Part shown: in pieces, positions 40,232-52,405 of the stretch | Numbering within the stretch: the stretch's first letter is position 1 | Layout: each line of letters begins with the position of its first letter | Source: Setoptus koraiensis | Lineage: Eukaryota > Arthropoda | NCBI GenBank assembly: GCA_048013815.1 | Contig: CM106586.1 | Coordinates: forward strand, 10,788,001-10,852,000 | Direction: 5' to 3' | DNA length: 64,000 bases | Translations under genes and position numbers: made by a program | The notes under the pieces: generated by a model | The model's input: only the letters and a program-made list of their open reading frames with translations | Database searches by the model: none | Told to the model about the DNA's origin: nothing

Positions 40232-42514
40232 ATGGATCAGAACCGTGAAAATTTCGCTGATCTGGTCTCACAATACTTGGCCGCGGCCAGGTCTAGCGCT
40301 CAAGCAACTATTGTTGGCCAGCCAGTTCAGTACCCTCAGTTTGATCCAAGAGACCAGAGGAGCTACTATGAGGCTCATCCTCAGCTGTCTACTAATCCCA
40401 ACGGGACAAATCTTGGCCAGCATTACGCCGCTAGCTACAATCAATATGCTCTACAGCAACCTTATAACGCTCATCATTATCATCAGCCAGTAACGCATCA
40501 TTTGACATCAGTAGATGAAAATCCTAATAGAATTCCGTTTGATAGAAAAAGAGAACGGTCCATGGGCTATTATCGGAATTCACGAACGCAGCATAGCAAC
40601 TCTGACTATAAGAGTAGCAGAACGGCACATGACAGAAACAAAACTAGTAAACCCAAACCAACACAAGACTCTAATATTATCATTTGTGAAATTTGTAAAG
40701 TCAGTTGTGCCGGTGAGTTACCTTATAAGGAACACCTGAATGGTAAGCAGCACAAGAAGAAAGAGAGTGCTCAACAGAAAATAGAATCTGCCCGATCGCA
40801 AACAAACACTTCCGAAGGAACCAAAACGGCCGATCAAAGCTCAGACACCAACAAAGTATCAACTGATATTGACAATAGTCTATTTATAAGATGCACTGTC
40901 TGCAGTGTAACTTGTTGTGGAAAAGAATCCTATGAATCTCATCTGCGTGGTGCAAAACACAAGAAAGTTGTCGACCTCAATCTAAAATTAGGGCCAGCAG
41001 CAACTTCTCCGGGCCAGAGTAGTGGAAATTCTACTTCCAAAGACCACAAACCTAATCAACCTCCTTTGAAAGTACTAGGTACACCAGTGATAAACTTTAT
41101 TAAGGGGGGCCGTCTTCAAACCATAGAAAACACAATTGTAGAGATTCCTGAGACACCAGAGTCTAATTTGGACATTGACAAAAATCAAGTACGGTTATCA
41201 CTCATGCTGCCATGCAAAGATCTCATCAGTGATGGAAAGAGAGAGACTGAACGCGAGAGTACTGTAGATCATCACAACGTTCTTCCATCAACATCATCAC
41301 CTGATGTTGTCAAAGAAAACCCAGAGGAGGGGGACTTACTCAAGATTACGATTGATAGAAAAGGAGAACGTTCCATGGGCCATCATCGGGATCCACGAGC
41401 GCAGAATAGCGACTCTGACTATATCAGTATCAGAACGGCACAAGACGGAAACAAAACTAGTAAACCCAAACCAACACAAGACTCTAATATTATCATTTGT
41501 GAAATTTGTAAAGTCAGTTGTGCCGGTGAGTTACCTTATAAGGAACACCTAAATGGTAAGCAGCACAAGAAGAAAGAGAGTGCTCAACAGAAAATAGAAT
41601 CTGCCCGATCGCAAACAAACACTTCCGAAGGAACCAAAACGGCTGATCAAAGCTCAGATACCAACAAAGTATCGAATGATAATGACAATAGTGTATTCAT
41701 AAGATGCACTGTCTGCAGTGTAACTTGTTGTGGAAAAGAATCCTATGAATCTCATCTGCGTGGTGCAAAACACAAGAAAGTTGCCGGTTTCAATTTTACA
41801 CTAGGGCCAGCAGCAACTTCTCCGGGCCAGAGTAGTGGAAATTCTACTTCCAAAGACCACAAACCTAATCAACCTCCTTTGAAAGTACTAGGTGCACCTG
41901 TGATAAACTTTGTTAAGGGAAGACGTTATTTCACTAGTGATGGAAAGAGAGATACTGAAGGCGAGAGTACTGAAGATCATCACGACGTTCTTTCATCAAC
42001 ATCATCACCTGATGTTGTCAAAGAAAACACAGAGGAGAGGAACACATTCAAATCTGCCGTAGAAAATGAATCTCGTAATGAATTCTCTGATGTAGAGCCA
42101 CCAAGTAAATCGTCATCTTCTGGATATATAGGAGAAGAATGTGTTAAAGAGATTGTACTCGATGGAATCAGTATGGGATACAACTGTACACTTTGCTCTT
42201 GTCAATTCTACAATGATGCTGCAAAGCTCGAACATTTGAAAGGAAGAAAGCACAAGTTCAAGTATATCCAAGCAAATTCAACACCTGATAAGGCTAGCCA
42301 GATAAAGAGAAAATCAAGGAAGAGAAGAGATCAGATCAAGAAACAGAAGATTGACGAATCGAGCGACGGTTCTCAATCCACTGCTCCGCTTCAAATTGCC
42401 GAATCGAGCGACGGTTCTCAATCCACTGCTCCGCTTCAAATTGCCGAATCGAGCGACGGTTCTCAATCCAATGCTTCGCTTCAAACTCCAACGTCGACTC
42501 ACACACATAGATAA
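40232..42514 (+). CDS. Protein with five U1-type (ZMAT-like) C2H2 zinc fingers
   Basis: Single-exon ORF of 760 residues. The N-terminal 130 residues are Gln/Tyr/His-rich. Five fingers of the U1/matrin kind begin at about residues 152, 221, 423, 492 and 652, with patterns CEICKVSC...HLNGKQHKK, CTVCSVTC...HLRGAKHKK (each twice) and CTLCSCQF...HLKGRKHK. Such fingers bind double-stranded or structured RNA in ZNF346, ZFR, ZNF385 and ZMAT proteins. Fingers 1-2 and 3-4 come from a tandem duplication of 813 bases (271 codons), with long stretches almost identical. The C terminus is Lys/Arg-rich (possible nuclear signal), followed by three 17-residue ESSDGSQSTAPLQIA-type repeats. AATAAA at 42520 follows the stop at once. 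I do not recognise a one-to-one orthologue. Confidence 0.8.
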   Translation: MDQNRENFADLVSQYLAAARSSAQATIVGQPVQYPQFDPRDQRSYYEAHPQLSTNPNGTNLGQHYAASYNQYALQQPYNAHHYHQPVTHHLTSVDENPNRIPFDRKRERSMGYYRNSRTQHSNSDYKSSRTAHDRNKTSKPKPTQDSNIIICEICKVSCAGELPYKEHLNGKQHKKKESAQQKIESARSQTNTSEGTKTADQSSDTNKVSTDIDNSLFIRCTVCSVTCCGKESYESHLRGAKHKKVVDLNLKLGPAATSPGQSSGNSTSKDHKPNQPPLKVLGTPVINFIKGGRLQTIENTIVEIPETPESNLDIDKNQVRLSLMLPCKDLISDGKRETERESTVDHHNVLPSTSSPDVVKENPEEGDLLKITIDRKGERSMGHHRDPRAQNSDSDYISIRTAQDGNKTSKPKPTQDSNIIICEICKVSCAGELPYKEHLNGKQHKKKESAQQKIESARSQTNTSEGTKTADQSSDTNKVSNDNDNSVFIRCTVCSVTCCGKESYESHLRGAKHKKVAGFNFTLGPAATSPGQSSGNSTSKDHKPNQPPLKVLGAPVINFVKGRRYFTSDGKRDTEGESTEDHHDVLSSTSSPDVVKENTEERNTFKSAVENESRNEFSDVEPPSKSSSSGYIGEECVKEIVLDGISMGYNCTLCSCQFYNDAAKLEHLKGRKHKFKYIQANSTPDKASQIKRKSRKRRDQIKKQKIDESSDGSQSTAPLQIAESSDGSQSTAPLQIAESSDGSQSNASLQTPTSTHTHR
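40530..41925 (+). repeat. Tandem 813-bp duplication inside the zinc-finger gene
   Basis: Copy 1 starts at about 40530 and copy 2 at about 41343; equivalent cysteine codons are 813 bases apart. The segments 40640-41095 and 41453-41908 are nearly identical at DNA level, which indicates a recent event or ongoing conversion. Confidence 0.9.
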
Positions 42515-42519
42515 TTTAA

Positions 42520-42549
42520 AATAAAATTCGTATACTATGTTCATTTATT
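42520..42549. terminator. Overlapping convergent polyadenylation signals
   Basis: Forward AATAAA at 42520-42525 (zinc-finger gene) and reverse AATAAA at 42549-42544 (EVI5). With cleavage 10-30 bases past each signal, the two mRNAs would overlap at their 3' ends. Confidence 0.55.
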
Positions 42550-42593
42550 ATCATCATTTATAGCTTCTATAATGATAATGCTCTACTTGTTAA

Positions 42594-45528
42594 TTAAGAT
42601 TCTACTATTGCACTATCATTACTAATGTTATGATCGTTTAAGGCACCACTAGATGTTTGAGTAGTTTTGATTTCATGATCATGACTATTGACTATATTGT
42701 TTTGAGGGGGGGCTTCTTCCTTGGATTCTGAGGATTCTTGGGATGATTGTCTTGAAATGTTGTTTTGAGTTTCTATTATTGTAGCTGTTGTTGCAGTTGT
42801 TGATGATGATGTTGATGGTGTTGGTGGGGCTGGGGATAGACTTGTATTTAATTTAAGCTCTCTATTGTTGTTATCACTATATAAGCTTGAATTTTGCTCT
42901 CTGGCAATGGTATCACTATTTTTTTGAACGCTCTCTAATCCGCCATTTTTCGCATTCTTTTTTTTCAACCACTGACCGTCCAAATCAAACATGTCGATTT
43001 GTAGATCTGCCATGCGTTTCTGTAGCTCAACATTATCCCTTGGTTCGTTGCCAAGCTCCATGACTTTTCTCGTAGTTTCCAATTCTTGTAACTGTTCTTG
43101 CGGTTGTTGGTATGATAGATGGGAGGTGTTAAACTGATTAGATACGTTTACAATCACATATTGGCTTTTGACAATCAACATGAGAAACATGCGAGAGTCG
43201 TGTAGTGGATGCAAAAGAACTCACCTTGGCCTCAAGACTTGAAATTTTTTGTTTTAGCTCGGCAGTAGCGTGTGTTTGTTCAATGTCGTTAATGCGACGC
43301 ATCATTTGATCCTCTTTCTCTTGAAGATGCTTATCGGCCAATTTTCGTTGTTCCTCTTTCAATTGAATGATTAATTCGCGCTGTTTCTCAAGCTCAGTTG
43401 TTTTTTCTGTCCTAGTTCTATTCAATTCGTCTGCTTGGCGACGAATCTGATTCAAATGAACCTGATTTTGAGTTTCCAATTCCATTATTCTAAGTCTTGA
43501 ATCTTTAATTTCCGCACTACAATCGGCATCTCGCAATTTGCAAGTCAGCAGCTCCTGTTTCAATCTATTAATCTCTTGATGTTGTTGCTCTATGAGCTCC
43601 TTCTGACTGTTGGCTTGCGATGTGGCCGCCGAACGTTTTATAATATTATTGCTAAACAATTTCAACGGGCTACTAGTAACAGAGGTCAATGACGATGGCT
43701 GCGATTGATTCGACAATTGATTAGCCGTAGTACTGCTATTTGTTAAGCTACTGCTACCCCCGCAGCCACTATTTCCGTTACTACCTGTTGATGATGGCTC
43801 TAAACTGTTTGGTTGCGATGTTGAACAACTGCCACCACCGTTTCCGGTTTGGCTGTGTGCCTGTTGCAAATGTTCTTGCCACATTGTTTGCATGTCGGTT
43901 ATTTTGTTGCGTAACTCTTTCATGGCCAGATTAGCTTCGGCCTCACGCAACTTGACAGATATTAACTCCTCTTCAAGCTGAATTATGGGGTCCTCCGGCA
44001 CGCTCTCCCGCAACGATTTATTACATTCTTCTAATTCTTCTATTTTAGATTTCAATGACTTGATTTCTTCGTGATTTTCGGCTTCGCGCAACTTAACCCC
44101 CACTAACTCCTCTTGTAAGGTTTGTATAATGTTTGAGGCCTCTTCGGAATAATTTATAGTTCGTTGACGCTGTATTTGCTCCAATTCGGAATTCCGCGTC
44201 TCTGCAACAATCATTTTCTTTTTGTGTTCTTCTTCTAATTGTTTCAAGACGGTTATTTGATTTTTCATGTTCTCTGCCTCTTCAGCATGACAAACTTGGT
44301 CCTTGATAAGCTTATTCGCCAATTCAGCGCTTTCATTTTCCAGCGTCTCTAGGCGCTGTCGCAATAGGCGGTTTTCCGTTCTCAATCTTCTTAATTCTAC
44401 CATTTCCTCTTGTTCTTTTGTTTTCAATGTTGTATAGTCTTTGCAAAATTTTTTCATTTTCTTACCATCAAATTTTACATTACAGGCCATCTGAACTAGA
44501 TACTCTGGTTCGCATTCTATTCTTTGTGGCATCTCTTTTTGGAAATATTTTAACAAACCCTCCATGTCGCATTTAAGTAGATCTTGCTTGCAAATTTGCA
44601 ACACAGCTATAGACAAACGAAATATCATGTCTAGGCCCTCGCTCAAGAATAGGTCCATTACGCGATAAGCCAAAGGCAATGGTAGACATGATGTGAATAG
44701 AGTTAGAAACCACGAGGATGAATACATTGAGGTATAATAGTTCTGTGACTGAAAATGTTTGTATAATTCGGGTAATTGCTCTTGAACCATACACTCCAAT
44801 TGGTAGATGCACAAGCCCAATTCGGCCATTGTTGGTTTATAGATTTCTCTCATCCTATAATCCTGCATTATCTTGCATACCATCACATAAGTTTCTTCTT
44901 CGCTTAATTGCAATAATAATATACCTACTATAAAAGCGCTACCTTGACAATAGCCAACCTCTTGGTCAAATAAACTATAAGCCTTAATAACATTGAACAA
45001 CCTCTTCTGGCCGGGGCCTTTCTCATCTTTGAAGAATTCATGTTCTGGGAATGTTCTAGCTATATCACGTTGTATTAATTTTTCACAATTTGACGAGTTC
45101 TTCAATGATTCTTTGTATTGTTCAGGAGTTTGTTGAGTAGTTTGAGCATTGGCCAATTTCTTCCATATGTTCGCACGCATGTTGGCAGGTACGCCACGCC
45201 TGACGAGCTCCTAATCAAAAAAATTAACGAGATTAGATATTATTAATTAGCTATGTAATCCAACTTTACTTTCCAACTTTTTAAATCAGTATGCAAAGCT
45301 GCAACTCACCTTAATATAGTCGCTTTGTTTGGTCCTTTGTGTCGACCAATCGGCAATGACATTTAGCCAGGCGTGCCAGACATCTTCGCTAATGTTGTCA
45401 CCGTCGACAACCCCGCCATGCGCAGTTTGGGGCTCCTGGGTTTGTTTGGTTTGCTGTTGTTGCAGATTATCCCCACTTGAGTTGTCAAGGGGCGCCACAT
45501 CGGTAGCATCATTGGCCATTATTTTCAT
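42594..45528 (-). CDS. EVI5: EVI5-type TBC domain Rab GTPase-activating protein
   Basis: Three exons, all phase 0: 45528-45310, 45210-43225 and 43133-42594, 914 residues. The TBC domain starts across the first junction (ELVRRGVPANMRANIWKKLA) and has both catalytic fingers: Arg in LIQRDIARTFPEHEFF and Gln in VGYCQGSAFIVG. Further family blocks are YTSMYSSSWFLTLF and LPLAYRVMDLFLSEGLDMIF. It is followed by a long coiled coil (about residues 330-735) broken by a Ser/Asn/Gly-rich linker, and a Ser/Thr/Gln-rich tail. EVI5 acts on Rab11 (and Rab35) in endocytic recycling, cell migration and mitotic timing; insect Evi5 acts on Rab11 in border cells. The first exon is acidic and low complexity. EVI5 and EVI5L are one family, so the symbol is by general orthology. 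Confidence 0.93.
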
Positions 45529-48164
45529 AAGATGATGAGATTACTGTGTATTTATTCTAAGTAAGTAGCAATGGCAGTTGTAGCTGTGATCACTCTGGAA
45601 GTTTTCTAGGATGGAAGGGATGCGGACGGACACAACGGCCACTGGCCCACTTAAGTGAAATATCCTTTTCCTGCGAGTGTGTCAAGCTGTTGCCTGTGAT
45701 TGGAAGCTGTAGTAAACTTCACTTTAGATTCAACCAATAGTATCATGTATTAGTTAAGGGCAACAGTGAAATAAAAAGCACTTTGATGAATTTATGCTGT
45801 ATATTCATTAGATATTATGGGCAATAGCAGTTCAGATCAGATCCAATTTCTTCTATTTGGTATATCTAATGATAGTAGATTATGGTGAATTCTAGTTAGT
45901 GTTAAAAAGTTGTTGCTGTTGTTGTTGTTAGTTGCAATTTCCATTGGATTTACTGAATGATGACGACAACGATCGCTGTTAGACCGTTTTGTTTAAAACT
46001 AACGTGATGAAGGATGATGATGATGATGATAATGAATCCTCCCTTGATTGTAATAATAAATAATAGAATCTGTTACTGAAAAAAACTAATGATTAGTTAT
46101 CTTTCCCCCTCTCTCTTATTGTGCTCGTTGCAATGTTGTGTGTGTGTGTCCGCTTAAAGTTTAATAATTAATAATAATATGAAATTGATCTACTGAAATA
46201 GGGTGCCGTTTATTTGTTGCCAGCACATCCATTGACGGATTGATTTCTCATGATTGACAATTAATGCTTAATATCTATCCTCCATCGATATGTATGTTGA
46301 TATTTGATTCGGTACTAATACTTGTTAGCCGTGAGGTTGCATAGGTAGGTGTTGCGGTTTTTGATGAGGCAGCAGGTGATGAATTATGTTGATTATTATT
46401 ATTATTATAAACATAGTAATACTATAATGGCAAATATAAAAATATAATAATAAATAAGTTGTTTATAAACACCATTGCAAATGTATTATTATCATTATAT
46501 AATAATAATGATGATGACATCAACAAACATAAACATCACCACAACTGACAACTCGAACGACAGGTAAATTGATGATTATTATGAGCGTATATAAACGGCG
46601 TCAATAGGCCAGTGATGAACATGATTATTATATTCATCTGTTGGTAACGGTACATCAAACAGGTGTGTTATTAGTGTAACTGCACTGTTGAATTGGCAAA
46701 AATATATTAGTAGTGATAGTATTGTTGTTGCATAGGTTGTATGTAGGTTTTTATGGTGACCAAATAATAATGATGGATGATAGTTGTTCGTTTGTAACAA
46801 ATGAAGCTTGTTGCTATACTGCTTTTTGATTTTGGCTTCACCATTCAACAATCTACCTTTTTGTTTATGTGTGTGTGTCTGATTTGAGACGGAGCGCTGT
46901 TATGGTCGTATGATTACTATCGTTATTATTCAAATTGTTTTTATTGGCCACTAAACAGCTAATATCCATATCAGCAATCATTATATCTGAAGATCTATAC
47001 TTATATAACTGTTGTACATAACTGTGTGTACAATAACTTACGATAATGACGACGCCAATGACAATGGCTTTGGTGGCAACCAGGGTAACGCCACTAACAA
47101 CGTTGTTGTCTTGTGTGTTCGTCACATTTACCTGTCGACGACAACAACAGCAACAGCGGCGGCAACAGCAACAACAACAGCGGCAGCAGACGCTAGAGAC
47201 CTTGTTATACTTTTTTACTCTATCATAGCATTTGACTCAAGTTTTCCAGTTAGCTAACTAAGGCAAGCTGCTTCCCATAGCTGCATGTGTGCGTGTGTGT
47301 GTGTAATGACTGCAGCCCTTTTGAGACTAGCACACTTATTATTAGCCGCTAGCTAGCTTGCCAGTGCGTTTGTGATAGTGGCCATGGCGGCTGGTGGCTA
47401 AGGTAAGAGTTGTAGCAGAGAGTCATGGCAACAGTAACATAATGATGATGCCAGTGCAGTGTTGCAGCATTAAATGCTCACCTGTAATAGAGCTCGCGCC
47501 ACACCACATTCATGTATACAGTATATATATGTATACTGTATATATACTGTACTGGCGAATAGTCATACTGAAGCTTTCGATAGCTCCAAAAGTGAGGCTA
47601 AAATTAAGTGTGGCAGGGTTAGTCCAGGCCAAACTTGAGCACTCTAACTCACCTGTGTCCACCGAGATAGTGTTGCGTAAGTGGCTGTGTGCGGCCCCCT
47701 TGCGTGCCGCTTTTTGTGGCATGTATAAGCACAATTAAAATGGGGGGAAATGGCAACAAAAAATTTCTAGTAGAGCCAGTAGAGTGACTTAAAACTGGCC
47801 TGCAGCTATCCCGTATTGTGTGAGTATGAGTTACGCAACACACATACCAGTGGTTGTCGTGGCACTCGCCGGACTCAACCACATCAGCGATGGTCTCAGC
47901 GATTGTGTTGTTAGCTGTTGGTGTACTGAAGCATAGTTAGTGGCGGTGGTGGTGTGCTCTCTATTAAACAAATCAGACAAACTCCCACTACATGCATGAG
48001 ATGCTTTGTGTAGTTATTTGACTGAAACAGCAATATGACTGTACTGTCTGCACAATATATTGTTGTTTGACCATCGTCGCCTGTACCTGTCCTGCCTCAG
48101 TTCACCTGTGCGTGATGTACTCCAATCGAATATGTCAAATCTTTGTTGCTCGCCACCATCAATA

Positions 48165-48195
<31 letters not shown>

Positions 48196-48766
48196 AACAT
48201 CAGCAACAACAACGGCGGCAACAACAACGAGAGCACCGGCAACAATAAAAACTTGCGTGTGGTTGCACCTACAATCGGCCAGTTTCAAGACTTAACAGTT
48301 GGTGTTGTTTCCGAAACACGCCAGACCCGTTTTCTCCCGGCGCGCGAGATTATCTCTCTCTCCGGGAGACGACGGGAGCGAGCAACGATGAGTCATCATC
48401 AAGTGATTTCAATTTTGCCGCTGAAGAAGAACACACACACACACAAGTAAAAACATTGGAAACGTGCTCGTTTTTACCATTTGACATGAAGTCAACTCGA
48501 CAATTTCCCCATTCAAGCCGCACACAAGCACACCTGTGCCTAACTTGGGCAAGCTAAGCTCGTGCATCTGTGCAGCGCGCCCCTCTCTATGTGCTGCACA
48601 GCAGAGTGCGAACAGCAGAGGCCATATTCTGCTTGGCCGAAACTCTATTCTCAAGTTACTACATTGTCTGGCAATATTATTACCGTATTGTTGTAATCTT
48701 TATTATTATTATTATCCATATCACTTAGGATCTCACATTGAATCTCATTTTAATAGACATTAAATT
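45529..48766. other. Intergenic DNA upstream of EVI5 and reticulon genes
   Basis: 3.2 kb between divergent genes. It has simple repeats (45950, 46380-46510, CAA/CAG around 47140-47190 and 48165-48245) and several good splice-donor words on the reverse strand (near 47043, 47478, 47651). I could not connect these into a coding gene. It may contain untranslated first exons. Confidence 0.4.
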
Positions 48767-51700
48767 ATGGACAACAACAACTCAACCAATAGTGATCTTT
48801 TGGACCTGGAAAATATTGATCCAGCGCCGGCCGCTCAGTTAAAAAAACAATCCTCTAACGACCTGGATCTATTGCTATCTGATGAGAAACAGCCACAACT
48901 GTTGGATTTGTCTGTTGGCGAAGTATTACCATCATCGGATAGCTTTGATCAAGATTCACTTGACATTGGCCCACCAAAACAACACCTACTGGATTTTCTG
49001 GAACCCCTCGATGCTGAGCCGGAGCCCGACCTTGTCGAGAACCAACCCGATCCTGTTGAGGCCCAACTAGAGCACATGGGCAACCAATCAGAGCTAATCG
49101 AGCGCCAATCAGAGCTAATCGGGCACCAGTTCAAGCTCGTTGAGGACAGGCCAGAGGCTGACGAGGAGCAGCCTCTCGCCTTAGAAGAACAGCCTGACCT
49201 TGTCGAGCATCAAACTGACCCCTCTGATGACAAGCCTGAGCCCATCAAGGAACAGCCTGATATCATCGAGACCCAGCCTCTGCAAATCGAGCACCAGGCC
49301 GAGCTAGTCGAACATCAACCCGAACTCATCGAGGAACTCCTCGATGCTGAGCCGGAGCCCGACCTTGTCAACAACCAACCCGATCCTGTTGAGGCCCAAC
49401 TAGAGCACCTCACCGAGGCCCAGCCTAAACTCATCGAGGCCCAGCCTGAGCTCATCGAGAAACAGCCTGATTTTATCGAGGAACAGCCCGATTTCACTGA
49501 AGAACAGCCCGAATTTATCGAAAAACAGCCCGAGTTCATCCCACATCGCTTCGAGCGCCGGCTCGATAGCGTCGAACATCAACCCGAACTCATCGAGGAA
49601 CAACTCGATGCTGAGCCGGAGCCCGACCTTGTCAACAACCAACCCGATCCTGTTGAGGCCCAACTAGAGCACCTCACCGAGGCCCAGCCTAAACTCATCG
49701 AGGCCCAGCCTGAGCTCATCGAGAAACAGCCTGATTTTATCGAGGAACAGCCCGATTTCACTGAAGAACAGCCCGAATTTATCGAAAAACAGCCCGAGTT
49801 CATCCCACATCGCTTCGAGCGCCGGCTCGATAGCGTCGAACATCAACCCGAACTCATCGAGGAACAACTCGATGCTGAGCCGGAGCCCGACCTTGTCAAC
49901 AACCAACCCGATCCTGTTGAGGCCCAACTAGAGCACCTCACCGAGGCCCAGCCTAAACTCATCGAGGCCCAGCCTGAACTCATCGAGGCCCAGCCTGAAC
50001 TCATCGAGGCCCAGCCTGAACTCATCAAGGCCCAGCCTGAACTCATCGAGAAACAGCCTGAACTCATCGAGAAACAGCCTGAACTCATCGAGAAACAGCC
50101 TGATTTCATTGAGGAACAGCCTGAACTCATCGAGAAACAGCCTGATTTCATTGAGGAACAGCCTGATTTCATTGAGGAACAGCCCGAATTTATCGAAAAA
50201 CAGCCCGAGTTCATCCCACATCGCTTCGAGCACCGGCTCGATAGCGTCGAGCATCAACCCGAGCTCATTGAGGAACAGCCCGAGATCACCAAGGCACAAC
50301 CTGAGCCCGTTGAGGAGCAGGTCAAGTTTCTCAAGGCCCAACCCTTGAGTAGCGCGGCTCATCACGGGCGTGTCGGAGGAGTAGATTTATCAATTAGTGC
50401 ACGTAAGTAAAAACAAAAAAAAGACCAGAAACTGTTTCACAAAACGAGCAATTGTTGTTGTTGTTACCATGCAAGCATTACGCGTCAGCCGAGGTTCCCC
50501 ATTCGTCCAGCACACATGAGGTTCACTCCCCCCCCCCTCTGCGCCCATTGACTTGGGCGTCACCCATTTTACCCTGTAAACACGAGACCATTGCCCCCTC
50601 TCGCACGTGCTACACACACCTTTGTTTCGTAAACAGTGCTTCGACATAAACTCCCATTCAGGGTATCAGCGAAGTTGAAACATGGGCATTTGTCTGGTCG
50701 AGTGAACGATCTGCAAAACGCACTTCCATTCAAGTCTGAATCAACTGAATGTAAAGCGAAACCCCAGATTCAGGGTATCTTTTGAAATGAGTAATCCGTT
50801 GGGCGTGTGCATGTTGCGAGCATGAGTGAGTACGACTGTCAGGGACGTGCTATTATCTCCCTTTCCTCAACTATCGCTTGCTTATCAACTGAAGGTACAA
50901 ATGAGATAATCAACAATAACAACAACAAACAACAAGAAAAATTCAATCTATCAGGCTTTCGAACTCGCTGCTGAAATATCTCAGACAATTAGTCAGCATT
51001 GTTTACATGCAAATTATTATCATTATCGCTACAACATTCATATTCAAAACCACGTATTATCTGGTGTTTAGATCAGCCAATACAAATAGACTGAATACAT
51101 TTTTAGTGTGTGTGCATGCGTTTTTTTTCCATGACAATGTTGTCACATTAGAAGGAAGTTGAGATACGCAAAAAATCATCATCATTGAACTCACATTGTA
51201 CCATTAAACCAGTCGGATTTACTCACTTGCTAGCTAACTGCAGCACACAATTTCTAGAAAGACTCACACTCATATACAATCGCGTCGATATCCTATTTGT
51301 ATTAATTTTCATCCAAAGGAATAACTGCTCACAGTGTTAATAGAATATCAGCATATTTTGTTTTTGTGTGAACATTATTCAATTCAATTCATTTCATATA
51401 ATATCGTACAAATTATTCATCAACAAAATTTTCAATCGCCACAATGATTGACGTACTCTTCGCAACGCTATGGTTACAAGGTACACTCATTACACAAATC
51501 ATTAATTAATTATCTTTCTGCTACAATAACAACAACAATATCAAAGGCTGTTTATATAACCCCAATAGAAATAGAAATTAGACACTAAAATAATAATGAA
51601 ACTAACTGATTTCTACATATCCCATTATAACATATCCTATTACCAAATTCAGTGTCAGACATTCTGCACTGGAAGGATCCGCTGGTAACAGGAATCGTAT

Positions 51701-52405
51701 TCGCGTTTGGATTGTCTCTTATTCTGTCCACATTGTTTTTCTCAATAATCTCAGTCATAGCCTACCACTCATTAGCTATAATGATGGCGTCACTATCGTT
51801 TAGGCTATATAGATCCGTTATGCAAACAATGAATAAGAAGACCCCAATCGACGACGTTTTTGACAAATATCTCGTCAAAGATATAACATTGTCGGCTGAG
51901 AAAACACACGAAATAGTAGACATTGCTGTCAACCATCTAAACGACGCACTCATCAAGCTTAGGAATGTCCTATTGTTGGAAGACAAGATCGGCTCCTTGA
52001 AGGTAATTGAATCAAATTGCTGCCTTAACTCTATATTACTGCATCACCAGTGAGCCACAAATCAAAAACTCTAACAATATTCTATCTAATTGTTCTCATC
52101 CAATACTCATGCATCACATTCAGTTTGCCGTTTTCTTGTATACTCTTCTCTATGTTGGGTCATGGTTCAACGGTATTACATTGATCTTCATTGTCTATTT
52201 GGCTTTATTTAGTGTACCGAGATTTTACGAATTATACAAGCCTCAAATCGATCAATACTTGAATATATTGGGCGTTCATGCAGCCACAACTATGTCTTCT
52301 GTCATGGGCAAGGTGTCTTCCATAGCATCTTCGGCAGCCCAATCAGCAAACCAATCGGCGACATCTGCGGATGCTACAACGGAGTCAAAACATAAAAGTC
52401 AATGA
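48767..52405 (+). CDS. Reticulon, long isoform with acidic repeat N terminus (Rtnl1-like)
   Basis: Exons 48767-50402 (phase 1, donor GTAAGT), 51653-52002 (phase 0) and 52124-52405. The 3' two exons encode the reticulon homology domain: DILHWKDPLVTG, a first long hydrophobic hairpin, the 66-residue loop with VDIAVNHLNDALIKLRNVLL and EDKIGSLK, then a second hairpin FAVFLYTLLYVGSWFNGITLIFIVYLALFSVPRFYE and YKPQIDQYL. It ends KHKSQ, which fits a KxKxx ER-retrieval signal. Reticulons curve and tubulate ER membranes. The 545-residue first exon is a Glu/Pro/Gln-rich acidic repeat (unit EAQPELI and relatives), a likely disordered cytoplasmic arm, comparable in layout but not in sequence to the long Nogo/RTN1 N termini. 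The junction gives Leu-Ser-Asp at the start of the domain. Confidence 0.9.
49331..50270 (+). repeat. 264-bp tandem repeat plus 21-bp subrepeats in the reticulon long exon
   Basis: Two essentially identical 264-base copies (49331-49594, 49595-49858) encode 88 residues each. A third, expanded copy from 49859 has extra 21-base units (EAQPELI and EKQPELI types). Every unit keeps the frame, so repeat number can change without breaking the ORF. Confidence 0.95.
50403..51443 (+). other. Intron of long reticulon transcript / promoter of short isoform
   Basis: No coding signal. It should hold the internal promoter of the short isoform. Confidence 0.5.
51444..52405 (+). CDS. Reticulon, short isoform from alternative first exon
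   Basis: A 37-base exon at 51444-51480 has its own ATG, encodes MIDVLFATLWLQ and ends phase 1 at a donor GTACAC. It joins the shared exon at 51653 to give Val-Ser-Asp-Ile-Leu-His-Trp. Phase is identical to that of the long first exon, so both N termini feed the same domain, the usual reticulon design of alternative promoters. The product is 227 residues, mostly the reticulon domain. Support is splice signals and phase only. Confidence 0.7.

Noticed and set aside
46960..47140. Reverse-strand exon-like segment (VNVTNTQDNNVVSG, then a hydrophobic helix) with donor GTAAGT
   Set aside because: Attractive as a membrane-anchor exon, but its left border can be read as a donor as well as an acceptor. 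No partner exons could be joined in a consistent frame.
47476..47735. Reverse-strand exon candidates ending at GTGAGT (47651) and GTGAGC (47478)
   Set aside because: Good donors and a possible ATG near 47726, but the phases do not match and no family is recognised. They may be untranslated exons of EVI5 or another gene.
49315..50365. Reverse-strand ORFs across the reticulon repeats (FLDEFRLGL-type)
   Set aside because: Antisense shadow of the tandem repeat; periodicity and phase follow the forward gene.
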